Shown here: one piece after another, positions 24,115 through 32,776 of the stretch | How the letters are laid out: each line of letters starts with the position of its first letter | Position numbering within the stretch: position 1 is the stretch's first letter | Source: Streptomyces sp. Root1304 | Lineage (GTDB): Bacteria > Actinomycetota > Actinomycetes > Streptomycetales > Streptomycetaceae | Reading direction: 5' to 3' | Assembly (NCBI RefSeq): GCF_001426405.1 | Contig: NZ_LMEP01000026.1 | Location: 42,373-106,372, forward strand | DNA: 64,000 nt | Made by a program: the position numbers and the translations under genes | Notes under the pieces: generated by a model | The model's database searches: none | The model's input: the letters and a program-made list of their open reading frames with translations, nothing else | What the model was told of the DNA's origin: nothing

Positions 24115-24945
24115 TCAGCCGTTCGCGAGCGCCTGCACCCGCGAGTAGTCGCCGTTGAAGTGGTTGTGGTCGCCGACCGTGGGGCCGGAGGAGGTGTACT
24201 GCCAGATCGTGTAGTACTGCCAGCCGGCCGGGAGCTCGCCCACGGTCGAGGAGTACCGCGCGATCCACAGCGGGTTGGTCGTGGCGAAGGCGGGGGAGTT
24301 GCCCGTGCACTGGGTCCACCAGCTGGTCGCCGTGTAGATGACGGCGTCCCGACCGGTCCGGTACTTGTACCGGTCGACGAAGTCGCGGATCCAGGACACC
24401 ATCCCGGCCTGGGTCTTGCCGTAGCAGGTGGCGCCGTACGGGTTCCACTCGATGTCCAGCACGCCCGGCAGGGTCTTGCCGTCCTTCGACCAGCCGCCGC
24501 CGTTGTTGACGAAGTAGTCGGCCTGGGCCGCGCCGGTCGTCGTGTCCGGGGTGGCGAAGTGGTACGTGCCCCGGATCATGCCGACGTTGTACGAGCCGGT
24601 GTACTGCTGGTTGAAGTAGGTGTTCTTGTAGTAGGTGCCCTCCGTCGCCTTGACGTAGGCCCACTTGACCCCGCTGTTCCACAGGGTGGACCAGGCCACG
24701 TTGCCGTTGTGGCTGGAGACGTCCACGCCCTCGGTCTGGACGGCCTGGACGGAGACGCCGCCGGGCGCGGAGCCCTGCCCGTCGTGCGCGATGACGCCCA
24801 TGCCCATGCTGGCGGAACCGCGCGGGGGGATCACGCGGGTGCCCGGGTCCTGGGCGGCGCCGGCGGACCCGGCGAGGGGGAGGAGGAGGGCCAGGGCCGC
24901 GAGGGCGGCGCCGGCGAGGGTCGTTCCGGATCTGTGCACACGCAT
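24115..24945 (-). CDS. Secreted GH25 muramidase (lysozyme)
   Basis: A 276-aa protein. ATG 24945 follows a strong GGAGG seven bases upstream. A signal peptide ends near residue 31 (LPLAGSAGA/AQ). After a Gly/Ser linker the GH25 domain runs from about 70 to the end. Asp75 lies in GVDVSSHNGNVAW and the catalytic Asp164/Glu166 in GVLDIEWNPYG, with WIARYSS and WQYTSSG near the C-terminus. The family cleaves the beta-1,4 bond of peptidoglycan, as in cellosyl from Streptomyces coelicolor. There is no separate cell-wall-binding module. It acts outside the cell, in wall turnover or against competitors. Confidence 0.95.
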   Translation of the reverse strand: MRVHRSGTTLAGAALAALALLLPLAGSAGAAQDPGTRVIPPRGSASMGMGVIAHDGQGSAPGGVSVQAVQTEGVDVSSHNGNVAWSTLWNSGVKWAYVKATEGTYYKNTYFNQQYTGSYNVGMIRGTYHFATPDTTTGAAQADYFVNNGGGWSKDGKTLPGVLDIEWNPYGATCYGKTQAGMVSWIRDFVDRYKYRTGRDAVIYTATSWWTQCTGNSPAFATTNPLWIARYSSTVGELPAGWQYYTIWQYTSSGPTVGDHNHFNGDYSRVQALANG

Positions 24946-25131
24946 TGCGTGCCTCCGAAAGGCTCGGTGGGGAGCGGTGTCGACAGGTCCTGGTGTGGAC
25001 ATGTCATGAGGACTGCCGGGGAAGACGCTACGCACGTAGACCCGCCCGGCGGAAGGGGGCCCGAGGGGTGCCGATGGTCTACTCCTGCGAAATACTGAAG
25101 GAGCTGCGGCGATGAGCGCCGCCGGAAGAAA

Positions 25132-25149
25132 CTTTCAGCGGCCGGAAAG
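25132..25149. promoter_or_regulatory. Imperfect palindrome before the MarR gene
   Basis: CTTTC (25132-25136) and GAAAG (25145-25149) are inverted arms around eight bases, 18 bp before the MarR-family start. MarR proteins often bind palindromes over their own promoter. The match is short, so this is only a candidate autoregulatory site. Confidence 0.3.
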
Positions 25150-25167
25150 CGCATGGGAGGTGCTGAC

Positions 25168-25650
25168 GTGCACGGAAGCAGTACGGGAAGTGAAGGCCGG
25201 ACCACCTCCGGAGGTGGTGTGGACCAGGAATTCCTCGCCCTGGAACGGGAGCTGGCGGTCTTTCTGCGCCGCGCCCGCGCCCAGTCCGGCGAGATGGCCC
25301 GCGAGGTCCACCCCGAACTGGAGCCCGCCGCCTACGGCCTCTTCGTCCGCCTCGACGACACCGGGCCCCAGCGGGCCACCGAACTCGCCGGGTACTTCGG
25401 CGTCGGCAAGGCCACGATGAGCCGCCAGCTCCGCGCCCTCGAAGACCTGGGCCTCGTCGCCCGCGACCCCGACCCCGCCGACGGCCGCGCCTCGCTCGTC
25501 CGTCTCACCGAGGAGGGCCGCAGCCGCTTCCGCAGCGTCCGCGACGCCCGGCGCGAGCGCTACGTCCGCAAGCTCGCCGACTGGGACCGCGCCGAGGTCG
25601 CCGAACTCGCCCGCCTCCTGAACCACTTCAACGTCCGCTCGGAGGGGTGA
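25168..25650 (+). CDS. MarR-family transcriptional regulator
   Basis: A 160-aa winged-helix protein. GTG 25168 has GGAGG eight bases upstream. The core carries PAAYGLFVRLDDTGPQRATELA, the recognition helix region GKATMSRQLRALEDLGLVARD and the wing DPADGRASLVRLTEEG. It ends convergently 20 bp before the PP2C-like gene. The target is unknown, with autoregulation possible through the palindrome upstream. The divergent GH25 muramidase is another candidate target. Confidence 0.92.
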   Translation: MHGSSTGSEGRTTSGGGVDQEFLALERELAVFLRRARAQSGEMAREVHPELEPAAYGLFVRLDDTGPQRATELAGYFGVGKATMSRQLRALEDLGLVARDPDPADGRASLVRLTEEGRSRFRSVRDARRERYVRKLADWDRAEVAELARLLNHFNVRSEG

Positions 25651-25670
25651 ACCGCGGTAGTTCCCGCTGT

Positions 25671-26462
25671 TCAGCCGGCCGTCAGCTCCGTATAGGCCGC
25701 CGTCGCGTCGTCGTGCCGCTTCCAGCGGCGCGCCCCGCCCGCGCGCTCGTCCGCCGTCTCCAGGGCGCGCACCCGGTGCAGCAGCCCGAGCGACCCCTCC
25801 TTGCGCAGCACGCCCAGGCAGTCCGTCCAGTCGCCCGCGCCGAAGAGGTCTACCCAGCGGCTCGCCCCGTCCGTCAGCGCCGCCAGGGACCGCACCTCCG
25901 CGCGCGGGGTCGTCCCCGTCACCGCCCGCGCCGCGACCGCCGGGTCGGCCGCCGCCGTGAAGAAGCCGCCCTCCCGGTTCCGCAGCCGGTCCGTCGCCTC
26001 CAGGGAGCGCAGGATCTCGTCCGGCACCCGGTCGAGCCGGTCGTCGAGCACCGCCCGCACCCTTCCGTCCGGCGCCTCGACCAGGAGGACCGAGTCGGAG
26101 AGGACGAGGTGCTCGACCCGGGTGTCGTCCCAGCGGACGAGGACCACCGTCGCCTGGGGCGTACGCACGTGAGAAAGGTCACAGGTGTCGCGGTGGGCCT
26201 CCGCGGTGCGCCGGATGGACCGGGACAGGATCTCGGACAGGGGCATGTCCGGCCGAGAAGCGGACAGTTCGGTCAAAGCCCCACCCAGGCGGGCGGTGAA
26301 CCACGGCACCGTGTGCACACAACCGTCATCACCCGCCGGAGGTGTGACGCCATCGAGGAGGACGACGGTTCCGCCGCGGCCCGAGGCGGGCAGGGCGGCG
26401 GCCACCCAGTCCTCGTTGGGGCGTTCGGGGCTGCCGGGGAGGGAGGCGACATCGCTGCGCAT
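25671..26462 (-). CDS. PP2C-like serine/threonine phosphatase-fold protein
   Basis: A 263-aa cytoplasmic protein from ATG 26462. The opening PNEDWVAAALP and the metal-site-like VVLLDGVTPP (Asp37-Gly38) resemble the first two motifs of PP2C phosphatases, and LAALTDGASRW looks like the later metal-binding T/SDG motif. Sequence between these motifs is diverged, so activity is probable but not assured. There are no membrane segments. Its upstream region (26463-26821) is shared divergently with cvnA. Confidence 0.72.
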   Translation of the reverse strand: MRSDVASLPGSPERPNEDWVAAALPASGRGGTVVLLDGVTPPAGDDGCVHTVPWFTARLGGALTELSASRPDMPLSEILSRSIRRTAEAHRDTCDLSHVRTPQATVVLVRWDDTRVEHLVLSDSVLLVEAPDGRVRAVLDDRLDRVPDEILRSLEATDRLRNREGGFFTAAADPAVAARAVTGTTPRAEVRSLAALTDGASRWVDLFGAGDWTDCLGVLRKEGSLGLLHRVRALETADERAGGARRWKRHDDATAAYTELTAG

Positions 26463-26821
26463 GACGTCCAGTGTGCCCGCCCGGCCGCACTCCTTCACGG
26501 GACCTGCAAATGACCGGAAATGGCCTGTACCAACCCGGCGGGGACGGGCCGAGAGGCGGAACGGCCACCTCGGTCGGGCTGCGGGCGGGCATCCTGCCAA
26601 AGGCCGCGCGGAAGATCCAACCGGCGCTCCGTCCGGCCCCGTCCCGCCCGCCCTGACAAGTTGTTTGCCAACTCATGAGTGCTGTTCACTCGTTCGGGTG
26701 GCGGAGCGGCCGATGCGCGCCTCCTACCCAGAAGCGCTGGAATGGTCGGAAGCCGTACCAGGGGTGGGGGCGCTCCACGTGACCGGTCGTCACCTCTGCT
26801 TTGTGGGCGGACGAGTCAAGA
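26463..26821. other. Divergent intergenic region, PP2C-like gene / cvnA
   Basis: 359 bp without a gene. It holds one short inverted repeat, AGTTG-TTTGC-CAACT, near 26658-26672, about 150 bp before cvnA. I see no clear promoter boxes or hairpin terminator. Both flanking genes start here. Confidence 0.5.
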
Positions 26822-29812
26822 ATGCGAGCACCGGTGCAGATGAAGCGGCCTCGGAGCAACAACGGCACGCGGAGCCGGACCCCCGGTGCAGCACCGACCC
26901 CGGACGGCACCGCCGCCGCGCCCCCCGCGCAGGCCCAGCCGCCCGCCGGCCGCCCCAAGCGCGTCCGCAACCGGCTGGTCGCCGGTGTCGCCCTCGTCGG
27001 CATCACCGTGCTCGCCGCCGGGGCCCCCGCGGTCCTCGCGGCCTCGGCCGAGCTCACCGACTCCCAGCGCCTGGTGACCCTCGCCGAACTCGACCGGCAG
27101 GCCGTCACCCTCGCCCACTCCCTCGCCGACGAGCGCGACGAGGTCGTCGCCTACATCGCCGCGGGCCGGGACAACCAGACCGGCGACGCCAAGCACAAGC
27201 GCCAGATCACCAGCGCCCGTTCCACCCGCGTCGACCGCCAGATCGACGAGATCCGGCCCGCCGCCACCACCGAACTCCGCCGCGACCTCGCCGGGGTCCC
27301 CTCGGTCCGCCGCGCCGCCCTCACCGGCAAGGGCAGCGCCCTCGAAGCCCACCGGGCCTACTCGGAGGTCATCGGCAAGCTCCAGGCCCTCGCCGACGAA
27401 CTCGCCGACAAGACCCCGGCCCGCGCCGCCGACACCGCGCTCACCGAGGCCACCCGCGCCCCCGCCGCCCTCGGCCGCGCAGTCGAGCAGGCCTCCGCCA
27501 CCCGCGGTCTGCTGCTCGCCGCGCTCTCCGTGACGCAGCCGGAGCCCACCGGAGACGTCCACTACGACTCCGAGACCGACAGCTACGTCCCCGACGTGCC
27601 CGAGGGCGCCGCCGAGGCCGAGCGGGCCCGCGACACCCTCACCGCCGCCGCCCAGCAGGCCCGCGTCCGCGAACTCGCCGCCCTCGGCGACTTCGACCAG
27701 GCCGCCGGCTCCGCCGCCCGCGACTCCCTCGCCGCCACCGTCTCCGGCCCCGACGTCAAGAGCGCCGAGCGTTCCCTCGCCTCGCTCACCGACCAGCCGA
27801 AGCTGACCGAGGCCGAGCGCGACACCGACCCGGCAGGCCTGGAGGCGGCCCTCTCCTCCCGCGTCGAGCAGATGCGCGGCGTCGAGTCCGCCCTCGCCAC
27901 CCAGCGCGTCGAACGGCTCGCCGCGCTCCGCGACGACGACGTCACCGCCCTCGAACTGCGCATCGCCTTCCTCGGCGGCTGCCTGATCGTCGCGATCGGC
28001 ATCTCCACCTATGTGGCCCGCACCCTCACCCGGCCGCTCGCCGTCCTCCGCATCGGCGCCGCCAGGCTCGCCGCCGCCCCCGTCACGCGGTCCGGCGAGG
28101 ACGCCGAGCCGGTGCGCTTCACCGGCCGCAACGACGAGTTCGCCCAGGTCGTCCGCTCCCTCAACACCCTGCACGGCAAGCTCACCGGCCTCGCCGCGCA
28201 CAACGAGTCGCTCACCGACCGGCTCAGCGACGGACAGGACGACCTGGCCGCCGCCAAGGAAGCCCTCGGGGCCGAACTCGCCGCCCAGCGCGCCGAACTC
28301 CAGGGCCGGGCCGCGCTCCTCACCGCCGAACTCGAACGGCTCCGCGGCACCGTCCACCACACCTTCGTCAACCTCTCGCTCCGCAGCCTCGGTCTCGTCG
28401 AGCGGCAGCTCGGCGTCATCGAGAAGCTGGAGGAGCGCGAGCAGGACCCGGACCGCCTCGCGACCCTCTTCAAGCTCGACCACATGGCGACCGTCATGCG
28501 CCGCCACAGCGAGAACCTCCTCGTCCTCGCCGGGCACGAGCACGTCCACGGCCACGCCGGACCCGTCCCGCTGGTCGACGTCCTGCGCGCCGCGGTCAGC
28601 GAGATCGAGCGGTACGAGCGGGTCACCATCCAGTCCCTGCCGCCGCACGCCCAGATCGCCGGCTTCGCCGCGGACGACCTGAGCCATCTGATCGCCGAAC
28701 TCCTGGAGAACGCCACCTCCTTCTCGCCGCCCGACGCCGAGGTCCAGCTCTCCGGCTGGCTCCTGGAGACCGGCGAGGTCATGCTCTCCGTGCAGGATGC
28801 CGGCATCGGCATGACGCCCGGCCGGCTCGCCGAGCTCAACGCCCGCCTGGCCGAGGCCGACCCGTCCGCCTTCGAGGGCGAGGGCCTGGGCATGCGCGTC
28901 ATCGCCCTGCTCGCCGCCCGCCACGGCGTCCGCGTCGAGCTGCGCGAGCAGCAGCCGGGCGGCACGGCCGCGGTCGTGGTCCTGCCGCCGCCGCTGCTCC
29001 CCACCGCCCCGCCGGCCACCGTGACGGAGCCCGTACGGGTGTCGGGCGCGACGCCCGCGCTCCAGCTGCCGGGCTCGGCGGCGGAGGCCAACTCCAACAC
29101 GCTGCCGTCCCGGAACAGGGACCCGCTGGTGGAGGCGGCGGAACGGGCGTTCCTGGAGGCGGAGGTGAACGCGGCGAGGGGCGAGGCGGAGGAGCCCGCG
29201 GAAGAGGCGGCCGAGCGGGAGCCGGAGCCGGAACGGGCGTACGAGCCGGAGCCGGAGCAGGCCTTCGTGCCCGAGCCGGCGTACGAACCGGAGCCCGAGC
29301 CGGCCTACGAGCCCGAGCCGGCCCACGAGCCGGAACAGACCTACGAGCCCGCCCCCGCAGCGTCCCCGTCCCCCGAAGCGGCCCCGCCCGGCCTCGGTGA
29401 GTCCGTCTCCGAGACCACGCTCCAGGTCCGGCTGCCCGACCCGCCGCCGGAGCCGGACACCCACGAGCGCGCCGCCGACGCGGAGAGCGCCGTCGCCCCC
29501 GAACCGGCCCCGGAGCCCGAAGCGGACCCGTCGGTTCCTGGGCCGCGGGCCGCGCAGTGGGAGCGGGTCACCGACAAGGGGCTGCCCAAGCGCACCCCGC
29601 AGGTGGTGCGTCAGGCCGGCGCCGCCGCCACCCCCCGAAAGGGTGGTGTGGACGCGGAGGCCCTGCGCCGCCGCCTGGGCGGATTCCACCAGGGGGCCAA
29701 GGCGGGGCGTCGCGACGTGGAAGCGGAGTTGGACACGGCGCGGACGGAAGACGTAAGGACTGCACGTACAGAGGAGATGTCGGGGGACACAGTCGAGGAG
29801 GCACGCAGTTGA
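26822..29812 (+). CDS. cvnA: CvnA: nitrate-sensing-type sensor histidine kinase-like protein of a conservon
   Basis: A 996-aa membrane protein. TM1 covers about residues 52-74 and TM2 about 378-400, enclosing a large extracytoplasmic helical domain of the nitrate/nitrite-sensing (NIT) type. After TM2 come a HAMP-like segment and a kinase core with LDHMATVMRRHSENLLVL, N-box HLIAELLENATSFSPP, QDAGIGM and GLGMRVIALLAARHG. The last 250 residues are disordered, with a Glu-Pro repeat (YEPEPEQAF, PEPAYEPEPE) at about 800-855. The start is uncertain between 26822, 26840 and 26801. Conservon proteins A-D form a membrane-associated complex resembling a eukaryotic G-protein receptor system; the ligand here is unknown. 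Its stop overlaps cvnB by four bases. Confidence 0.93.
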   Translation: MRAPVQMKRPRSNNGTRSRTPGAAPTPDGTAAAPPAQAQPPAGRPKRVRNRLVAGVALVGITVLAAGAPAVLAASAELTDSQRLVTLAELDRQAVTLAHSLADERDEVVAYIAAGRDNQTGDAKHKRQITSARSTRVDRQIDEIRPAATTELRRDLAGVPSVRRAALTGKGSALEAHRAYSEVIGKLQALADELADKTPARAADTALTEATRAPAALGRAVEQASATRGLLLAALSVTQPEPTGDVHYDSETDSYVPDVPEGAAEAERARDTLTAAAQQARVRELAALGDFDQAAGSAARDSLAATVSGPDVKSAERSLASLTDQPKLTEAERDTDPAGLEAALSSRVEQMRGVESALATQRVERLAALRDDDVTALELRIAFLGGCLIVAIGISTYVARTLTRPLAVLRIGAARLAAAPVTRSGEDAEPVRFTGRNDEFAQVVRSLNTLHGKLTGLAAHNESLTDRLSDGQDDLAAAKEALGAELAAQRAELQGRAALLTAELERLRGTVHHTFVNLSLRSLGLVERQLGVIEKLEEREQDPDRLATLFKLDHMATVMRRHSENLLVLAGHEHVHGHAGPVPLVDVLRAAVSEIERYERVTIQSLPPHAQIAGFAADDLSHLIAELLENATSFSPPDAEVQLSGWLLETGEVMLSVQDAGIGMTPGRLAELNARLAEADPSAFEGEGLGMRVIALLAARHGVRVELREQQPGGTAAVVVLPPPLLPTAPPATVTEPVRVSGATPALQLPGSAAEANSNTLPSRNRDPLVEAAERAFLEAEVNAARGEAEEPAEEAAEREPEPERAYEPEPEQAFVPEPAYEPEPEPAYEPEPAHEPEQTYEPAPAASPSPEAAPPGLGESVSETTLQVRLPDPPPEPDTHERAADAESAVAPEPAPEPEADPSVPGPRAAQWERVTDKGLPKRTPQVVRQAGAAATPRKGGVDAEALRRRLGGFHQGAKAGRRDVEAELDTARTEDVRTARTEEMSGDTVEEARS

Positions 29813-30300
29813 CTGCGACGGGAACGTTCGGACTGAGCACGGAAGCCCGCAACCTGCAATGGCTGCTCGGGAACCTGGTGGAGGAGGTGCCCGGCGTCCG
29901 CTCGGTCGCCGTGGTGTCCTCCGACGGCCTGATGCTGCTCTCGTCCGACCCGGCCACCCAGCAGCACCCGACGGCCGCCGCCGAAGCCGGCCGTCCCGAC
30001 GGGCCGCGCGGTTCCAGCGCCGACCTGGCCACCATCGTCTCCGGCATCGGCAGCCTGACCATCGGCGCCGCCCGGCTGATGGACGGCGGCGGGGTCAAGC
30101 AGACCATGGTCGCGATGGAGGAGGGCAGCGTCTTCGTGATGTCGATCAGCGACGGCTCGCTGCTCGGCGTGCACGCCACGCCCGACTGCGACATGAGCGT
30201 CGTGGCGTACCACATGGCGCTCTTCGTGGGCCGCGCCGGTCACGTACTCACCCCCGAAGTCCGCAGCGAGCTGCGCAAATCGATGGAGAGCACCCAGTGA
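29809..30300 (+). CDS. cvnB: CvnB: roadblock/LC7 domain protein
   Basis: A 163-aa protein read from TTG 29809, which overlaps the cvnA stop as TTGA. GAGGAGG lies at 29795-29801, seven bases upstream, and decides this start. The roadblock fold shows in NLQWLLGNLVEEVPGVRSVAVVSSDG and LTIGAARLMDGGGVKQTMVAMEEGSVFVMSI. In conservons CvnB is thought to modulate the GTPase CvnD, as MglB does MglA. It is coupled on both sides, since its stop overlaps cvnC. Confidence 0.94.
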   Translation: MTATGTFGLSTEARNLQWLLGNLVEEVPGVRSVAVVSSDGLMLLSSDPATQQHPTAAAEAGRPDGPRGSSADLATIVSGIGSLTIGAARLMDGGGVKQTMVAMEEGSVFVMSISDGSLLGVHATPDCDMSVVAYHMALFVGRAGHVLTPEVRSELRKSMESTQ

Positions 30301-30710
30301 CGTCAGCTTCGCACGCCCACCGGCTGCCGGTACGCGGAGACGCCCGCCGCCCCGCGCGCGTACGCCCGTACTCGCTGACCGGCGGCCGTACCCGCTTCGG
30401 CCACGTCCTGCTCGTCGAGACCTTCGTGGCGGCGCTCGAAGCGCCCGCCGTGCGCAAGGTCCTGACGGACGGCGGGCCCGGCGCCCGCGGCCTGATGCCG
30501 GAGATGCGGGCCATCGTCGAGATCTGCCGCCGGATGCGTACCGTCGCGGAGATCTCGGCACTGCTGAAGATGCCGTTGGGTGTCGTCCGGGTGCTGCTCA
30601 GTGACCTGGCCGACCAGGGAAAGATCCGTGTGTACGGGACCGGTCACGGCACCGGCCAGCCCGACCGCGCGCTCCTCGAAAGGGTGCTGAGTGGACTCCG
30701 TCGTCTCTGA
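30297..30710 (+). CDS. cvnC: CvnC: DUF742-family protein
   Basis: A 137-aa protein from GTG 30297, overlapping the cvnB stop (GTGA). The DUF742 core is VRPYSLTGGRTRFGHVLLVE, with a helix-turn-helix-like RRMRTVAEISALLKMPLGVVRVLLSDLADQG near the C-terminus. CvnC is a required conservon component of unknown biochemistry, possibly an adaptor. It overlaps cvnD by 20 bases. Confidence 0.93.
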   Translation: MTSASHAHRLPVRGDARRPARVRPYSLTGGRTRFGHVLLVETFVAALEAPAVRKVLTDGGPGARGLMPEMRAIVEICRRMRTVAEISALLKMPLGVVRVLLSDLADQGKIRVYGTGHGTGQPDRALLERVLSGLRRL

Positions 30711-31404
30711 CGCCTCCGCCGTCTCCGACTCACCGGCGGTCGCGGGCATTCCCGCGCAGCCCGGGGCCGATCTGTTCGCGCGGGACACCGCGGGGGCGGA
30801 GAGCGCCGCCCCGGACCCCGAGGACGGGGCGCGGGACTGGCAGCTCGACCACACGCGCGCCCCGATCGCGACGAAGATCGTCGTCGCGGGCGGGTTCGGC
30901 GTCGGCAAGACCACCTTCGTCCGCGCGGTCTCGGAGATCACCCCGCTCCAGACCGAGGCGCTGATGACCCGGGCGAGCGAGGAGACCGACGACCTCAGCG
31001 CGACCCCGGACAAGCTGACCACGACCGTGGCGATGGACTTCGGGCGGATCACGCTCGACAACGACCTCGTCCTGTACGTCTTCGGTACGCCGGGACAGCA
31101 GCGCTTCTGGTTCATGTGGGACGACCTGGTGCGCGGGGCGATCGGCGCGATCGTGCTGGCCGACACGCGCCGGCTCACGGACTGCTTCCCGGCGCTCGAC
31201 TACTTCGAGAGTTGCGGGCTGCCGTACATCGTGGCCGTCAACCACTTCGAGGGCACGGAGCTGTTCGATGCGGACGACGTGCGGGAGGCGCTGACCGTGT
31301 CCCCGGACGTCCCCGTGGTGATCATGGACGCGCGGAAGCGGTACAGCGTCGTCGAGAGCCTGCTCGCGATGGTCGCGCACGCCCTCGAAGCCACCCCCGA
31401 ATAG
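30691..31404 (+). CDS. cvnD: CvnD: small Ras-like GTPase
   Basis: A 237-aa protein from GTG 30691. The P-loop is GGFGVGKT (residues 67-74), then TTVAMDFGRI and YVFGTPGQQRFWFMWDDL supply the switch II-like DTPG variant (here GTPG), and AVNHFEG replaces the usual NKxD. The first 55 residues are an acidic/Ala-rich extension typical of CvnD. It is the GTP-binding switch of the conservon. A styrene-monooxygenase-like gene follows after 29 bp and is likely in the same transcript. Confidence 0.94.
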   Translation: MDSVVSDASAVSDSPAVAGIPAQPGADLFARDTAGAESAAPDPEDGARDWQLDHTRAPIATKIVVAGGFGVGKTTFVRAVSEITPLQTEALMTRASEETDDLSATPDKLTTTVAMDFGRITLDNDLVLYVFGTPGQQRFWFMWDDLVRGAIGAIVLADTRRLTDCFPALDYFESCGLPYIVAVNHFEGTELFDADDVREALTVSPDVPVVIMDARKRYSVVESLLAMVAHALEATPE

Positions 31405-31433
31405 TTCTCCCCGTCACGCCAGGAGCTCCATCC

Positions 31434-32669
31434 ATGCGGAAGATACTCATAGTCGGCGCCGGTCAGTCCGGCCTCCAGCTCGCCCTCGGACTCCAGTCGC
31501 AGGGGTACGAGGTCACCCTCATGTCGAACCGGACGGCGGACGAGATCCGGTCCGGCCGGGTCATGTCCACCCAGTGCATGTTCGACACCGCGCTCCAGCA
31601 CGAGCGGGACCTGGGGCTCAACTTCTGGGAGTCGCAGGCGCCGAGGACCGAGGGCCTGGGCGTCTCGGTCGCAGCGCCCGACTCGACGCGCGCGATCGAC
31701 TGGGTCGGCCGGCTCGACGGGTACGCGCAGTCCGTCGACCAGCGGGTGAAGATGGCCGGCTGGATGGACACCTTCGCCCAGCGCGGCGGCCAGCTGGTGA
31801 TCCACGGCGTGGCCGTCGGGGATCTGGACTACTTCTCCCGCAGCTACGACCTGGTGCTGGTCGCGGCGGGCAAGGGCGAGCTGGTGTCGATGTTCGGCCG
31901 GGACGCCTCCCGTTCGCCGTACGACGCGCCGCAGCGCGCGCTGGCCGTGGCGTACGTCCACGGCCTCGGGCCGCGCCCCGAGCACCCCGACTTCGACGCG
32001 GTCCGCTGCAACGTGGTCCCGGGAGTCGGTGAGCTGTTCGTCATGCCGACCCTGACGACGGGCGGCCGCGCCGACATCCTGTTCTGGGAGGGCGTCCCGG
32101 ACGGCCCGCTGGATGTCTTCCGGGGCGTCAAGGACCCCTCCGAGCACCTGGCGCTGACCCTGGAGCTGATGGAGAAGTTCGTCCCCTGGGAGTACGCGCG
32201 GGCGACCCGGGTCGAACTGACCGACGCGGGCGGCACGCTGGCCGGCCGCTACGCCCCGACCGTCCGCAACCCGATCGGCCGACTGCCCGGCGGCGGCCTG
32301 GTGCTGGGCGTCGCGGACGTGGTCGTCGCCAACGACCCGGTCACCGGCCAGGGTTCGAACTCGGCGTCGAAGTGCGCCGCGGCGTATCTCGCGGCGATCG
32401 TCGAGCAGGGCGACAGGCCCTTCGACGCGGAGTGGATGCAGAGCGCCTTCGACCGCTACTGGCAGACGGCCCAGCACGTCACCAAGTGGACGAACGCGAT
32501 GCTGGCGCCCCCGCCGGAGCACGTCCTGAACCTCCTGGGCGCGGCAGGCCAACTCCAGCCGGTGGCGGACCGCTTCGCGAACGGCTTCAACGACCCCTCG
32601 GACTTCGAGAACTTCTTCTTCGACCCGGAGAAGACGAACGCGTACCTGGCCTCGGTCGCCGGAGCCTGA
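31434..32669 (+). CDS. Styrene-monooxygenase-like (StyA) flavoprotein
   Basis: A 411-aa FAD-dependent monooxygenase. ATG 31434 has AGGAG eight bases before it. The Rossmann motif is GAGQSG at residues 8-13, followed by YEVTLMSNRTADEIRSGRV. FAD contacts are suggested by the VLVAAGKGELV region and the late GVADVVVANDPVTGQGSNSA. The family acts with a separate flavin reductase to epoxidise styrene or indole-like substrates; no reductase gene is adjacent. It is tightly linked to the conservon, so its expression or product may belong with that signalling unit. The natural substrate is unknown. Confidence 0.9.
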   Translation: MRKILIVGAGQSGLQLALGLQSQGYEVTLMSNRTADEIRSGRVMSTQCMFDTALQHERDLGLNFWESQAPRTEGLGVSVAAPDSTRAIDWVGRLDGYAQSVDQRVKMAGWMDTFAQRGGQLVIHGVAVGDLDYFSRSYDLVLVAAGKGELVSMFGRDASRSPYDAPQRALAVAYVHGLGPRPEHPDFDAVRCNVVPGVGELFVMPTLTTGGRADILFWEGVPDGPLDVFRGVKDPSEHLALTLELMEKFVPWEYARATRVELTDAGGTLAGRYAPTVRNPIGRLPGGGLVLGVADVVVANDPVTGQGSNSASKCAAAYLAAIVEQGDRPFDAEWMQSAFDRYWQTAQHVTKWTNAMLAPPPEHVLNLLGAAGQLQPVADRFANGFNDPSDFENFFFDPEKTNAYLASVAGA

Positions 32670-32683
32670 ACCACCCCCGACGC

Positions 32684-32708
32684 CCGACGCCCGAGCTGCG
32701 GGCGTCGG
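32684..32708 (+). terminator. Terminator after the conservon/monooxygenase operon
   Basis: CCGACGCCCG (32684-32693) pairs perfectly with CGGGCGTCGG (32699-32708) across loop AGCTG, 14 bp after the stop codon. Confidence 0.8.
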
Positions 32709-32776
32709 TTCTCGGGGCGCCGGGCGGCCGCAAAAACAGGTCGAGCCGTCGGGGTCCGAGGCTCGATCATGTGGTC

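Noticed and set aside
26185..29400. A 1071-codon frame on the plus strand overlapping cvnA
   Set aside because: It is an Arg/Pro-rich shadow of cvnA in another frame.
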